Source: an uncultured bacterium
GTDB taxonomy: Bacteria > Bacteroidota > Bacteroidia > Bacteroidales > Bacteroidaceae
Reading direction: 5' to 3'
NCBI GenBank assembly: GCA_945829115.1
Contig: CALZTP010000003.1
Coordinates: 1 to 64,000, forward strand
Length of the DNA stretch: 64,000 nucleotides
Shown: piece after piece, positions 42,763 to 52,029 of the stretch
Numbering within the stretch: the stretch's first letter is position 1
Layout of the letters: every line of letters begins with the position of its first letter
Notes under the pieces: model-generated
The model's input: only the letters and a program-made list of their open reading frames with translations
Told to the model about the DNA's origin: nothing
Databases searched by the model: none
Position numbers and translations under genes: made by a program

Positions 42763-44115
42763 ATGTCTGAAAGAGCAAATTTCAAGAATACACTCGGTGT
42801 AATTCTCGCAACAGCCGGGTCTGCCGTGGGATTGGGAAACGTATGGCGATTCCCATATATGGCAGGTGAGAACGGTGGTGCATCGTTCATCATCGTTTAC
42901 GTTCTCTGCATACTGGTGCTTGGTTTACCTTGCATGATAACAGAGTTTATCATTGGTAGGCATTCGGCATCGAACACGGCGAGAGCATACAACAAGATGG
43001 GCAACAAGATGTGGGGACTGGTTGGAGTGACCAGTGTGGCAACAGGATTTCTGATTACCTGCTATTACGTGATTGTCTCTGGCTGGTGCTTAGAGTATCT
43101 CTTCGCAACAATTACTGGAGAGCTCTCGGGAGATGCTAGGTACTACGTGGACTATTTCACTATGTTCTCCCAGAATCCGTGGAAGCCCGTGGTGTGGGCA
43201 GTGGTATTTATGGCGATAACCCACTATGTCATCACTCGTGGTGTGCGTGGAGGAATAGAGAAGGCTTCGAAGGTGCTGATGCCTGCACTTTTTGTGCTAC
43301 TCTTAGTGATTGTGGCAGCGGCATGCTCACTGCCGGGAGCAGAGAAGGGAGTGGCATTCTTGTTCCGACCAGACTTCTCGAAGATAACACCCGGCACTCT
43401 CCTTGATGCCATGGGACAGTCGTTCTACTCTCTTTCGATAGGCATGGGCTGCATCTGTACGTACGCAAGCTACTTCTCCCGACAGACGAACCTGTCGAAG
43501 TCGGCTATACAGATTTCGGTGATAGACTGTATCGTAGCCATTCTTGCTGGTCTGATGATATTCCCCGCAGCATTCTCAATAGGAGTGCAACCCGACAGTG
43601 GTCCGTCGCTGATATTCATAACGCTGCCGAACGTGTTCCAGCAAGCGTTTGTCTCTGTCCCAGCGATAGGAGTAGTGGTGTCTTTGGCTTTTTACGCACT
43701 GATGTCGCTTGCAGCACTGACATCGCTTATCTCTCTTCACGAGGTGAGTACGGCATTCATCCAGGAAGAAATGAAGGTATCGAGAAGAAAGAGTGCCACC
43801 ATTGTCTCTGTGTCGACATTGTTGATAGGAGTGTTCTGCTCTCTGTCGCTAACGGGTGTTGAGTGGCTTACGTTTGGTGGACGAAGTCTCTTCGACCTCT
43901 TCGACTTTGTAACAGGACAGATATTCCTTCCCGCAGTAGGATTCTTCGCCTGCTTGTTCATAGGATGGTATGTGCCAGTGAAAACGGTTAGAGAGGAGTT
44001 CACAAACTGGAATACGTTGAAGACGCCTTTCTTCTCACTGTTTCTTTTCTGCATAAGGATAGTATGCCCTATCTCCATTCTCCTTATATTCCTTAACCAG
44101 CTTGGAGTTATTTAA
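42763..44115 (+). CDS. Sodium-dependent transporter, NSS (SNF) family
   Basis: A 450-aa inner-membrane symporter of the LeuT fold. The N-terminal signature ATAGSAVGLGNVWRFPYMAGENGGASF (helix 1, residues about 15-40) holds the sodium and substrate site and is very well conserved. About 11-12 membrane helices are visible. The family imports amino acids such as tryptophan, tyrosine or leucine with sodium; substrate cannot be read. Bacterial members commonly have 11 helices, as appears here. Confidence 0.93.
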   Translation: MSERANFKNTLGVILATAGSAVGLGNVWRFPYMAGENGGASFIIVYVLCILVLGLPCMITEFIIGRHSASNTARAYNKMGNKMWGLVGVTSVATGFLITCYYVIVSGWCLEYLFATITGELSGDARYYVDYFTMFSQNPWKPVVWAVVFMAITHYVITRGVRGGIEKASKVLMPALFVLLLVIVAAACSLPGAEKGVAFLFRPDFSKITPGTLLDAMGQSFYSLSIGMGCICTYASYFSRQTNLSKSAIQISVIDCIVAILAGLMIFPAAFSIGVQPDSGPSLIFITLPNVFQQAFVSVPAIGVVVSLAFYALMSLAALTSLISLHEVSTAFIQEEMKVSRRKSATIVSVSTLLIGVFCSLSLTGVEWLTFGGRSLFDLFDFVTGQIFLPAVGFFACLFIGWYVPVKTVREEFTNWNTLKTPFFSLFLFCIRIVCPISILLIFLNQLGVI

Positions 44116-44206
44116 TGGGAAGTACGTTATTCTTGTCATTACCACGACTATAACTGAAAATTTACAGAGAGCACTCTTATAAGAAAGTAACAAAATAAAA
44201 CAGAAC

Positions 44207-45256
44207 ATGACAATAAAAGACCTTGTGCATCTTATGCGCAACGACAGAATGATTGTTCTCGGAACTGTGACAATCATTGTAGCACTCGTCGCAATGATAC
44301 TTCTTGGCGATGAGAAGGATGCTGACGGCTCTGCTGTAAGGAAGGAAAATACTGAGAGAAAATGGGGGTATGATGGAAAGAGTGGATATAATGGGAAGAA
44401 GAAAGTGGAGAAATACTACGCTGTGGAAAGCAGTAGGAAGGTTCACCTTGTTCCGTTCGACCCAAACACAGCCGACTCCACCGTACTTCTTCAGTTAGGG
44501 TTGGCGCCATGGCAGGTGAGAAGTATTTACCGATATAGAGCAGAGGGAGGTGTATACACATGCCCAGAGGACTTTGCCCGCCTCTATGGTCTTACGGTGA
44601 AGAAATTTCGAGAGTTACGCCCATATATCCGTATCTCTCCCGACTATCGCCCTGCTGGAGAAGTTTATGGAAGTAGGCGTGGGAACAATGTCTATAAGCA
44701 GTATAACGATGCTCATAGCGTTGGAAAGGGACAGATGACAAATAGCGATGCGAAAGGAGTGTCAGGAATAGTTTCTGGCGGTCGTTATCGTGCTCTCACA
44801 GACAGCGATTCTATTGCAGCACGCGTTCTTTCGCAGCAGCAGGTAAAGAAATTGAAGGATGGAGAGACGATTGCTTTGAACACTGCTGATACGCTCACTC
44901 TGCGGCGAGTACCAGGAATAGGGCCATTCTTTGCCCGCAAGATATTCCGTTACCGTGAGAAGTTAGGCGGTTTCGTGAGTGTAGAGCAGCTGAAGGAGAT
45001 AGAAGACTTCCCTCTCTCTGCCCTACCCTATTTCACTATCTCTTCAGTAGGAGGAAAGGGAATCAGGAAGATAAATATCAACAAGGCGTCGTTTGAGGAA
45101 CTACGCAACCATCCATACATATCTTATCTGATGGCACGCCAGATTCGCGACTACAGAAAACTACGTGGAAGAATCACCGACCTCTCCGACTTCCGACTGC
45201 TCTCCACGTTTCCAGAGAAGACAATAGAGAAGCTACGACCGTATGTGGAATATTAG
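44207..45256 (+). CDS. Membrane-anchored protein with three helix-hairpin-helix units (ComEA-like)
   Basis: A 349-aa protein with one membrane helix (about 17-34), a charged linker and three ComEA-type HhH units: FDPNTADSTVLLQLGLAPWQ (about 86-150), LNTADTLTLRRVPGIGPFFA (about 223-282) and ININKASFEELRNHPYISYL (about 288-349). Each has the NxAxxxxLxxxPGIG-like core, best preserved in the second unit. Such proteins bind double-stranded DNA without sequence preference; in competent species ComEA takes up DNA in the periplasm. No comEC is nearby, so the role is only suggested. Confidence 0.82.
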   Translation: MTIKDLVHLMRNDRMIVLGTVTIIVALVAMILLGDEKDADGSAVRKENTERKWGYDGKSGYNGKKKVEKYYAVESSRKVHLVPFDPNTADSTVLLQLGLAPWQVRSIYRYRAEGGVYTCPEDFARLYGLTVKKFRELRPYIRISPDYRPAGEVYGSRRGNNVYKQYNDAHSVGKGQMTNSDAKGVSGIVSGGRYRALTDSDSIAARVLSQQQVKKLKDGETIALNTADTLTLRRVPGIGPFFARKIFRYREKLGGFVSVEQLKEIEDFPLSALPYFTISSVGGKGIRKININKASFEELRNHPYISYLMARQIRDYRKLRGRITDLSDFRLLSTFPEKTIEKLRPYVEY

Positions 45257-45286
45257 AAAAAAAAGGATGATGGAGAATTGTACATA

Positions 45287-45324
45287 CAAAAAAACCTGCC
45301 CATCTCCGAGGAGAAAAGGCAGGT
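45287..45324 (-). terminator. tRNA-Phe terminator
   Basis: ACCTGCC (45294-45300) pairs with GGCAGGT (45318-45324). On the minus strand the stem is followed by TTTTTTTG, 18 nt after the tRNA end. Confidence 0.82.
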
Positions 45325-45341
45325 CAGGTGAAAGGAGGAGG

Positions 45342-45414
<73 letters not shown>

Positions 45415-45476
45415 GTTTTTTCTTTATCAAGAAGTGAGAAATTCGTGTGAATAACGTTGTTTCTTGATTGCGGGTG

Positions 45477-45508
45477 CAAAGGTACGACTATTTTCTGACT
45501 CCTGCAAA
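45477..45508 (-). promoter_or_regulatory. tRNA-Phe promoter
   Basis: Minus strand: TTTG (complement of 45505-45508), exactly 20 nt, TACCTTTG (complement of 45477-45484). The leader before the tRNA is about 57 nt. The rest of the 45509-45771 gap is AT-rich with no gene; it also holds a small inverted repeat AGCTGTGAGCTTTC-type hairpin near 45697-45735 downstream of the PII-like gene. Confidence 0.82.
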
Positions 45509-45771
45509 TTTTTCTGTAACTTTTTTCAAAAAAAGCGCTCTTTTTGTTGTTTCAGAAACTTTTCTGAGGTTTTTTACTGCTTTTTCAGTATTTTTCAGGT
45601 AAAAACACGAAAGAAAGAGGAAAAAGCGTTACTTAGCAAAAAAACATTACTGAATGAAAGAGAAAAACACCTTCAATGACATTTTCATAGATACTAAAAG
45701 CCCACAACCAGATTTCTCCAGCTGTGAGCTTTCTTGTCTATAAGATATGTGTGTAAATGAAACAAACGAAG

Positions 45772-46065
45772 TTAAATAGTCTGTTCGACTGTCCAAACGA
45801 AGGCACGAAGCCCAAGGAGTGGATTGTCTACATCAAGCTTATGTAAACGGTCGAGGAGAGGCTGCACACGCTCATCGTCGCAAATAGCGATGATTGCCTC
45901 GTTCATGGCAGGCCATGCGTGAGAGCCAAGATGCGGTTCACCAGTGTTTGTTCCGCATCCTCCCACCTCTGTGAGAAGGGTGTATCCACGACAGAGAGAA
46001 GACTTGAGGGCATCGGTGACATTGTCGTGATGAGCTTGGTCGAATGTTATAAAGACTGATTTCAT
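45772..46065 (-). CDS. Small PII-like protein at the end of the efflux operon
   Basis: A 97-aa protein starting at MKSVFITFDQAHHDNV (46065); the open frame continues upstream into the end of the RND gene, but that part is not protein-like. The pattern of a beta strand (KSVFITFD), a helix (DNVTDALKSS), a strand (YTLLTEVGG) and the glycine- and cysteine-containing loop GCGTNTGEPHLG followed by AIIAICDDERVQPLLDRL resembles a PII-type ferredoxin-like fold. Small PII-like proteins are found next to RND pumps in other bacteria. A regulatory or metal-sensing role is possible; I do not recognise a named family with certainty. Confidence 0.55.
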   Translation of the reverse strand: MKSVFITFDQAHHDNVTDALKSSLCRGYTLLTEVGGCGTNTGEPHLGSHAWPAMNEAIIAICDDERVQPLLDRLHKLDVDNPLLGLRAFVWTVEQTI

Positions 46066-46133
46066 ATTATTGTTTATTTTCTCTACTCCCGTCAAGAAGG
46101 ATTTGGCGGGAGTAGAAGATAGAAATAGAGAAT

Positions 46134-49100
46134 TTACTTTATTGTACGTTTTGTAAGACGCTCTGACTTTGTGCGCTCCCAATATTCGTCGAGCTCACGG
46201 TCGTCGCGAAGCTTTCTGCGCTGGCGCTTTACACCAACACCGCCGAAGATACAGAACATAGAAGGTACGTAAATCAGCGTAAGCAATGTAGAAACGCAGA
46301 GACCACCGATGACAGAAACACCTAATGGACGCCACATCTCTGCACCTACACCCTGGCTGACTGCCATTGGGAGCATACCGAGGATAGTGGTCATGGTTGT
46401 CATGAGGATTGGACGTAGACGCGAGCGTGCTGCGAGCACAGCGGAGCGTGTCAGTGAGTTTCCTCTTTCCCTTAGGAGGTTTGTATAGTCGATAAGCACA
46501 ATACCGTTCTTTACCACAATACCGATAAGCATGATACCTCCGAGCATTGACATGATGTTCAGGTTAGTGCCTGTAATCACGAGAGCAAGGATGATTCCTG
46601 AGAATGCAAACGGTACGGAGAGCATAATAATGAACGGATATGTTAGAGACTCGAACTGCGCAGCCATCACGATGAAGACGAGGATGATGATAAGGATTCC
46701 AAGCGTTCCGAGGTCACGGTTAGAATCTTGCTGATCCTCATAAGAGCCAGCCACCTGAACAGTTACACCGTTTGGCAGCTCCATATTCTCGTAGATAGAC
46801 TCACCGAGTTCAACACCCTCTGAGAGCGCATGTCCATCGGCAAGTACGGCATTCACCGTTACGTAGCGCTGACGGTCCTTACGTTCGATAGTTGGAGGGA
46901 TTGCACTCTCTGAGATTGTAGCAATGTCTCGAACACGGATATTCTGACCATAGCCATTCGGAATAATCATATCCTCAATATCCTGAATGGAGACACGGGC
47001 AGTAGGTTCGTAGCGCACCTTGATGTTATACTCTTCACCGTCTTCACGGAAGTAAGACATCTGAGAACCAGAGATAAGGTTGCGCACATAGCCTGCCGCT
47101 GTACTCATTCCGAGGTTCTGCATAGCGAGCTTGTCACGGTCGAAGTTCACAACCACCTCAGGTTGATAGTCGGAACGAGAGATATATACCTGTGTCACAA
47201 AGTCTGACTCACGCAACTTCTCTGCCATCTGGTTTGCCACCAGACCCGTGTTATCCATATCGTAACCATAGATCTCAAATGTTGCCGTTGACTGTCCACC
47301 CATTGCAGCACCCTGGTTACCACCAAGGTTCACCTGATACTTTGCCAACTCAGGAATCTGCTTAAGGTCGGCGCGCATCTCATCACAGATAAGAGCAAGA
47401 CCCTTCTCACGCTGGTCTGACGGCACCATCATGATATTGAACGAGATGATGTGAGAGCCGTTATCGGAGAGAGATGCGAACGTGTTGTTGTCGCCAGCCT
47501 GACCTACTGTGAAGTTACATGTCTGCATATCTTCACCGTATCGCTCCTGCCATTTCTTTGTGAGACTCTTTGCCAAGTCTTCAGCAATCTCCACACGAGT
47601 ACCGATAGGCAACTGGAGATTGATTCCCACACGACCGGAGTCGTTTGTTGGGAAGAACTCAGACTTTATTCCAAAGATGCCAGCCACAGCGATAGAGCCG
47701 AAGAACAGTGCTGCACATGCAGTGATGACAGTAGCGCGATGTCGCACAGCCCAGTTTATTCGTCTCTCATACCATGTATCGAGATTATCGAGGCTTTTGC
47801 TTATTGGTGTATATAACTTCGTGAACAGACCGCTCTGTTTTTTCTTCAGTTTGAGGAGGAGAGAACAGAGCATAGGTGTGAAGGTGAGTGCTGATATTGT
47901 AGAGATGGTCATGATGATACACATCATCCAACCGAGCTGTTCGAAGAGAACACCTGCCATACCAGTCACCATGGTGAGAGGGAAGAACACAGCAATCATG
48001 GTGAGCGTTGAAGCAACTACAGAGATTGCTACCTCCTGTGTGCCATGTACCGCTGCCTGTTTTGGCGATGAGCCTCGTTCAATATGCGTGGTGACGTTCT
48101 CAAGCACCACAATAGCATCATCCACCACGTTACCGATAGCTATGGATAGACATGAAAGGGAGATCATGTTCAGTGAGCCTCCCGTGGCATATAGGTATAT
48201 GAACGATGCGATGAGAGACATCGGAATAGTGATAACGATAATCACCGTAGCACGCCATCTTCCGAGGAATATGAACACCACAAGAGCCACGAAGAGCATA
48301 GCGTAAGCGATGGTCTCTTCAAGAGAGCCGATGGTGTCAAGGATATTGTCGGAGGTGTTTACGATAACGCCCAACTTGATGTCTGACGGCAACTGTTTCT
48401 GAAGCTTCGGAAGTTCTTTCATCACCTTGTCGGCAATAGCAACTGAGTTGGCACCCGACTGCTTCTGGATGATGATCATCGCACCCTGCTTACCGTTTGT
48501 GAATGTACGCTGAGCGCGCTCCTCAAGGTTATCTTCTACTCTCGCTACATCGCGGAGATAGACGTTCACACCATTTTTTGAACCAACAATCACGTTGTTC
48601 ATCTGAGAAGGGTCTGTAAACTCACCCTCCACACGCACGGTGAATGTCTGTGTACCGATATCCACCGTACCGTTTGTTACGTTACGGTTCTCAGCACTGA
48701 TGGCGTTGCTCACCTGTAATGGTGACAGTCCGTACGCCTCCATTTTCTGTGGGTCGAGATATACGTTTATCTCACGCTCTGGAGCACCAGCGATACTCAC
48801 CGTACCAACGCCGTCGATACGTGCGAGAGGATTTGCCACTCCATCGTCAAGAATTTTATACAACGCCTTCTGCGACTCTTCTGCCTGTACCGAAAGCATG
48901 AGGATAGGAATCATGTCGGTAGAGAACTTGAAGATGATAGGTGTCTGAGACTCCTCTGGGAGGTTGTTAGACACCATGTCGAGTTTATCTCGGACATCGT
49001 TAGTGAGTGCGTTGATGTCGTATCCGTATTCGAACTGGAGAGTGATAACACTGACGTTCTCTCGTGACTGAGATGTGATATGCTTCAAGTGCTCAACAGA

Positions 49101-49316
49101 GTTGAGGGTGTTCTCCAACGGTCGAGTAACGTTGTTCTCAATATCATTCGCCGACGCACCGTTATAGTACGTCATGACCATGATGGTGTTGGTATCAATA
49201 TCCGGGTAAAGGTCAATAGGCAACTTTACCAGCGAGAAGATACCGAAAATAATGACAGCCGCAAAGCAGAGGCTCGTCATAATCGGTCGTTTGACCGCTC
49301 CTTCGTATAGTGTCAT
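46134..49316 (-). CDS. RND efflux pump inner-membrane transporter (AcrB family)
   Basis: A 1060-aa proton-driven exporter with the usual duplicated layout of six membrane helices plus a large periplasmic loop, twice. The proton relay aspartates appear in AIGNVVDDAIVVLENV (helix 4). Other family signatures include YDINALTNDVRDKLDMV, TIPMSLIASF and GIVVKNGIVLIDYTN. Length and motifs fit the hydrophobe/amphiphile (HAE1) group rather than the heavy-metal group, which typically carries other helix 4 residues. Start at 49316 is 25 nt after the adaptor gene. With it and the TolC gene it forms a complete tripartite exporter. Confidence 0.95.
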   Translation of the reverse strand: MTLYEGAVKRPIMTSLCFAAVIIFGIFSLVKLPIDLYPDIDTNTIMVMTYYNGASANDIENNVTRPLENTLNSVEHLKHITSQSRENVSVITLQFEYGYDINALTNDVRDKLDMVSNNLPEESQTPIIFKFSTDMIPILMLSVQAEESQKALYKILDDGVANPLARIDGVGTVSIAGAPEREINVYLDPQKMEAYGLSPLQVSNAISAENRNVTNGTVDIGTQTFTVRVEGEFTDPSQMNNVIVGSKNGVNVYLRDVARVEDNLEERAQRTFTNGKQGAMIIIQKQSGANSVAIADKVMKELPKLQKQLPSDIKLGVIVNTSDNILDTIGSLEETIAYAMLFVALVVFIFLGRWRATVIIVITIPMSLIASFIYLYATGGSLNMISLSCLSIAIGNVVDDAIVVLENVTTHIERGSSPKQAAVHGTQEVAISVVASTLTMIAVFFPLTMVTGMAGVLFEQLGWMMCIIMTISTISALTFTPMLCSLLLKLKKKQSGLFTKLYTPISKSLDNLDTWYERRINWAVRHRATVITACAALFFGSIAVAGIFGIKSEFFPTNDSGRVGINLQLPIGTRVEIAEDLAKSLTKKWQERYGEDMQTCNFTVGQAGDNNTFASLSDNGSHIISFNIMMVPSDQREKGLALICDEMRADLKQIPELAKYQVNLGGNQGAAMGGQSTATFEIYGYDMDNTGLVANQMAEKLRESDFVTQVYISRSDYQPEVVVNFDRDKLAMQNLGMSTAAGYVRNLISGSQMSYFREDGEEYNIKVRYEPTARVSIQDIEDMIIPNGYGQNIRVRDIATISESAIPPTIERKDRQRYVTVNAVLADGHALSEGVELGESIYENMELPNGVTVQVAGSYEDQQDSNRDLGTLGILIIILVFIVMAAQFESLTYPFIIMLSVPFAFSGIILALVITGTNLNIMSMLGGIMLIGIVVKNGIVLIDYTNLLRERGNSLTRSAVLAARSRLRPILMTTMTTILGMLPMAVSQGVGAEMWRPLGVSVIGGLCVSTLLTLIYVPSMFCIFGGVGVKRQRRKLRDDRELDEYWERTKSERLTKRTIK

Positions 49317-49341
49317 GTTTTATTATTCTTCTTGTTACGAA

Positions 49342-50355
49342 TTACTTCACTACCTGTACCTTACGTCCATTAGTGAGACGGCTCTGTCCTGCAACGACAA
49401 CATAGTTTCCGTCCTCTACACCAGAGAAGATCTCATAGGTCTTTCCGATGTGCTTTCCGAGCTCCACCTTGTTATAAGAAACAGTCTGTGTGTTCTGGTT
49501 GTATACATATACATATCTATCGCCAGCACCGATCTGCTTTACGAGAGCCTCATCAGGAACGAGCACATGCTTCTCGCTACCGAAGTTAACAGTTGCTCTT
49601 GCAAACATTCCAGGACGCACTTTCTGTGCAGGGTTATTGATTGTAACCTCTACTGGGAAGGTGTGTGTAGACTTGTCGACATTAGGATATACGATTGTCA
49701 CCTTTCCGTTGAAATGCTCTCCGGTGTAAGCGTCGAGTTCAATATCGATGTCCATGCCCTTCTTTATATCCTTGTATCTCACCTCTGAAACATTTATGAG
49801 AAGTTTCACAGGGTTTGTCTGTTCGATGGTAAGGATAGGAGTTCCGTTATACATATCTCCGTTGTCGTAGTTGCGAGCAGTAACCACACCGCTGATAGGA
49901 GCATAGAGCTGAGTATTCTCAGCCATCTGCTTCAGTTGCGTCTCCATGACGTCGAGCTGCATCTTCGCATTATCGTATTCTGCCTTGCTGGCTCCACCAA
50001 TCTCATAGAGCTGGCGAGTGCGATTAAACTCCACCTTCTGGTTTTCAATCTGCAGTTTCAGCTGGCGGAGACTGGAAGCGTCGAGTTGTACGACTGGCTG
50101 CCCCTTTCTTACTTGGTCGCCAACCTCCACAAGGATTTTCTCTATACGATATGCTATGTTTGGAGAGATATTGTTCTTAACATCACTTTCCACGATAGCC
50201 GTATACACTTCTGTCTGAGGAAGCATGTCGCTCTTTACCTGTGCGATTTTTACCTGAGGGAGCTCGTCGGCAACAGCAGTTTCTGCCTCCTTGTTTTTAT
50301 TGCCGCAGCTGGTCATCACCAATGCAGCAGCTGCGAGGAATAGGTATTTCTTCAT
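49342..50355 (-). CDS. RND efflux periplasmic adaptor (membrane fusion protein)
   Basis: A 337-aa adaptor with a lipoprotein signal peptide (ALVMTSC, C17). The lipoyl half-motifs VGDQVRKGQPVVQLD and LYAPISGVVTARNYDNGD flank a coiled-coil hairpin (residues about 85-140), followed by the beta-barrel segment VRPGMFARATV and the membrane-proximal domain. It links the RND transporter to TolC. It starts 50 nt after the tolC-like gene. Confidence 0.94.
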   Translation of the reverse strand: MKKYLFLAAAALVMTSCGNKNKEAETAVADELPQVKIAQVKSDMLPQTEVYTAIVESDVKNNISPNIAYRIEKILVEVGDQVRKGQPVVQLDASSLRQLKLQIENQKVEFNRTRQLYEIGGASKAEYDNAKMQLDVMETQLKQMAENTQLYAPISGVVTARNYDNGDMYNGTPILTIEQTNPVKLLINVSEVRYKDIKKGMDIDIELDAYTGEHFNGKVTIVYPNVDKSTHTFPVEVTINNPAQKVRPGMFARATVNFGSEKHVLVPDEALVKQIGAGDRYVYVYNQNTQTVSYNKVELGKHIGKTYEIFSGVEDGNYVVVAGQSRLTNGRKVQVVK

Positions 50356-50405
50356 ATTTCTTGTAGTATTCTTTTTCTTTTCTAAAAAAAATTGTTTGCG
50401 GTTTA

Positions 50406-51725
50406 TTATTCTCTTCCGAGAGTATAGTCAAGGTCTGCCTTGTTCTGGAGGAAGTCGTAGATACTCTGGCTGTAGGTGAGCTCTGTTTGCACGAGAGCCG
50501 TTTCGCTCTGATTCAGTTCAAGGATTGTTCCCCTTCCCACCTCATAACGCTTTGAAGAGATGCTCACAGCCTTGTTAGCCTGCTTTACCGCCTCACGGTC
50601 TGACTCTAACTTTGAGATGGTCTTTATCATGTTCTGGCGATAACTTTCAGCAGCCATGGTGAGCTGGCGTTCTGTATTCTCTCTTGTGTCTGTGAGCTGC
50701 GACAGCTGTATTTTGTTGCTCTTCAGCTTTGTCCAGTTGCTGGCTTGGAATACTGGTATGCTAATACCTACCTGCAGTGTAGAGCTTGGGGAGTATTTGT
50801 ATTTAAAGAGATTCCAGTTATCGTTGGAATAAGAGGTGTACTTGTAAGCAAGTTGCAACCCTATTGTCGGCATGAAGTTCGTGCGTAGAATCTTGCGGGT
50901 TCTCTCGAGGAGAGTACGATTCTGGTCGAGCTGTCGTAGAGTGGAGTTGTTTGACAGTTCCGCAGCAGTTACCTCAGTATTGCTGAGCGTGAGCGAATTT
51001 TCGTATGCCTTTAGGGAGTCGTTGATGTTTATCCCGATATTCGTATCGATGCCCATAAGCACCTTCAGCTGTAGAGTGGCGAGTGTGAGTCCAGTTTCTG
51101 CACTCACCACAGATGATTTCATGTTTCTCATCTGCACCTCGGCAGTAATCTTGTCGTATTCACTGACACTGCCCGCATTGTATTTGTTGTTTACAACATT
51201 GAAGTTTTCCTCAGAAACCTTGTAGCTCTTCTCAATAACCAGCTTGCTGTCTTTGGAGAGGAGAACGCTATAGTAAGCTTTCTTTATCTGGTTGATAAGG
51301 TCAAGACGAGAGCCACGAGCCTTTTCCTGTGCAAGGAGAATATCCTCTTTTGTAAGCTTCATGTTCTGATAAACGGCAGGAGCAAAAACAGGAAGCGAGA
51401 GACTCAGTCCACCCTGGGCTGTTGTAGAGCCATCCATACCCATTTTGAATTCACCCATAGCCGTCTTTATGGCAGCAACCTTAATGCTGTGATCAAGGCC
51501 GAGGTCAGCAGAAAGGGTTGGCAAGAGCGTTTGCCATGCCTCTGTATCTGCAACTTTCTTCAATTCAATTTCTTTGTCTGCGACACGGATTGTCGGATTC
51601 TCTGCCAATGCAATCTCAATGGCTTTCTCCAAGGTGAGATCGATGGTTGGCTCTTGTGCGACAGAGACCATCGGTATGGCAGCCAATGCGCAGAGAATGA
51701 TTCTTTGAATACCTTTTCTAATCAT
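50406..51725 (-). CDS. TolC family outer-membrane efflux protein
   Basis: A 439-aa outer-membrane channel subunit with a signal peptide (1-23) and two repeats of the outer-membrane efflux domain. Long amphipathic helices (for instance AEVQMRNMKSSVVSAETGLT and TERQLTMAAESYRQNMIKTI) build the periplasmic tunnel. The first repeat opens with LTLEKAIEIALAENPTI, a hallmark of the family. It is the first gene of the efflux operon; a -7 element lies 54 nt upstream (51779-51786, TATCTTTG on the minus strand). Confidence 0.94.
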   Translation of the reverse strand: MIRKGIQRIILCALAAIPMVSVAQEPTIDLTLEKAIEIALAENPTIRVADKEIELKKVADTEAWQTLLPTLSADLGLDHSIKVAAIKTAMGEFKMGMDGSTTAQGGLSLSLPVFAPAVYQNMKLTKEDILLAQEKARGSRLDLINQIKKAYYSVLLSKDSKLVIEKSYKVSEENFNVVNNKYNAGSVSEYDKITAEVQMRNMKSSVVSAETGLTLATLQLKVLMGIDTNIGININDSLKAYENSLTLSNTEVTAAELSNNSTLRQLDQNRTLLERTRKILRTNFMPTIGLQLAYKYTSYSNDNWNLFKYKYSPSSTLQVGISIPVFQASNWTKLKSNKIQLSQLTDTRENTERQLTMAAESYRQNMIKTISKLESDREAVKQANKAVSISSKRYEVGRGTILELNQSETALVQTELTYSQSIYDFLQNKADLDYTLGRE

Positions 51726-51778
51726 CTTTTGTATTACTTAGTTGTCTATAACATAATAATTTATCAGGAAAACTTTTG

Positions 51779-51786
51779 CAAAGATA
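51779..51786 (-). promoter_or_regulatory. -7 element of the efflux operon
   Basis: TATCTTTG on the minus strand is a perfect -7 element. No TTG lies at the proper distance upstream. No TetR-type palindrome was recognised near it, and no regulator gene is adjacent. Confidence 0.5.
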
Positions 51787-51899
51787 CGAGTTTTCTTTCC
51801 AATAAATTAAATTAGGTACTTAATATTAATAACAATTAACTCACATTAAGGATACATAGTATTTTCCACTTGACATTTGTTAAGAGAGCACAAATAAAG

Positions 51900-51964
51900 A
51901 ATCGGTCAAAAGCGTTTTCTGACTTCCATCTTACAATTCATCAAAAAAACGCTTTTGACCGATT
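51900..51964. repeat. Perfect 19-bp inverted repeat after the PL11 gene
   Basis: AATCGGTCAAAAGCGTTTT (51900-51918) and AAAACGCTTTTGACCGATT (51946-51964) flank 27 nt. It lies 66 nt after the PL11 stop, so it may end that transcript; on the minus strand TCTTTATTTG follows. The long spacer is unusual for a terminator. Confidence 0.8.
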
Positions 51965-52029
51965 GCAATAATCATTTGCTATGCCCTCCTGTCAAAAAGA
52001 CCGACATACACTCCAAACGCTGTTATCCA

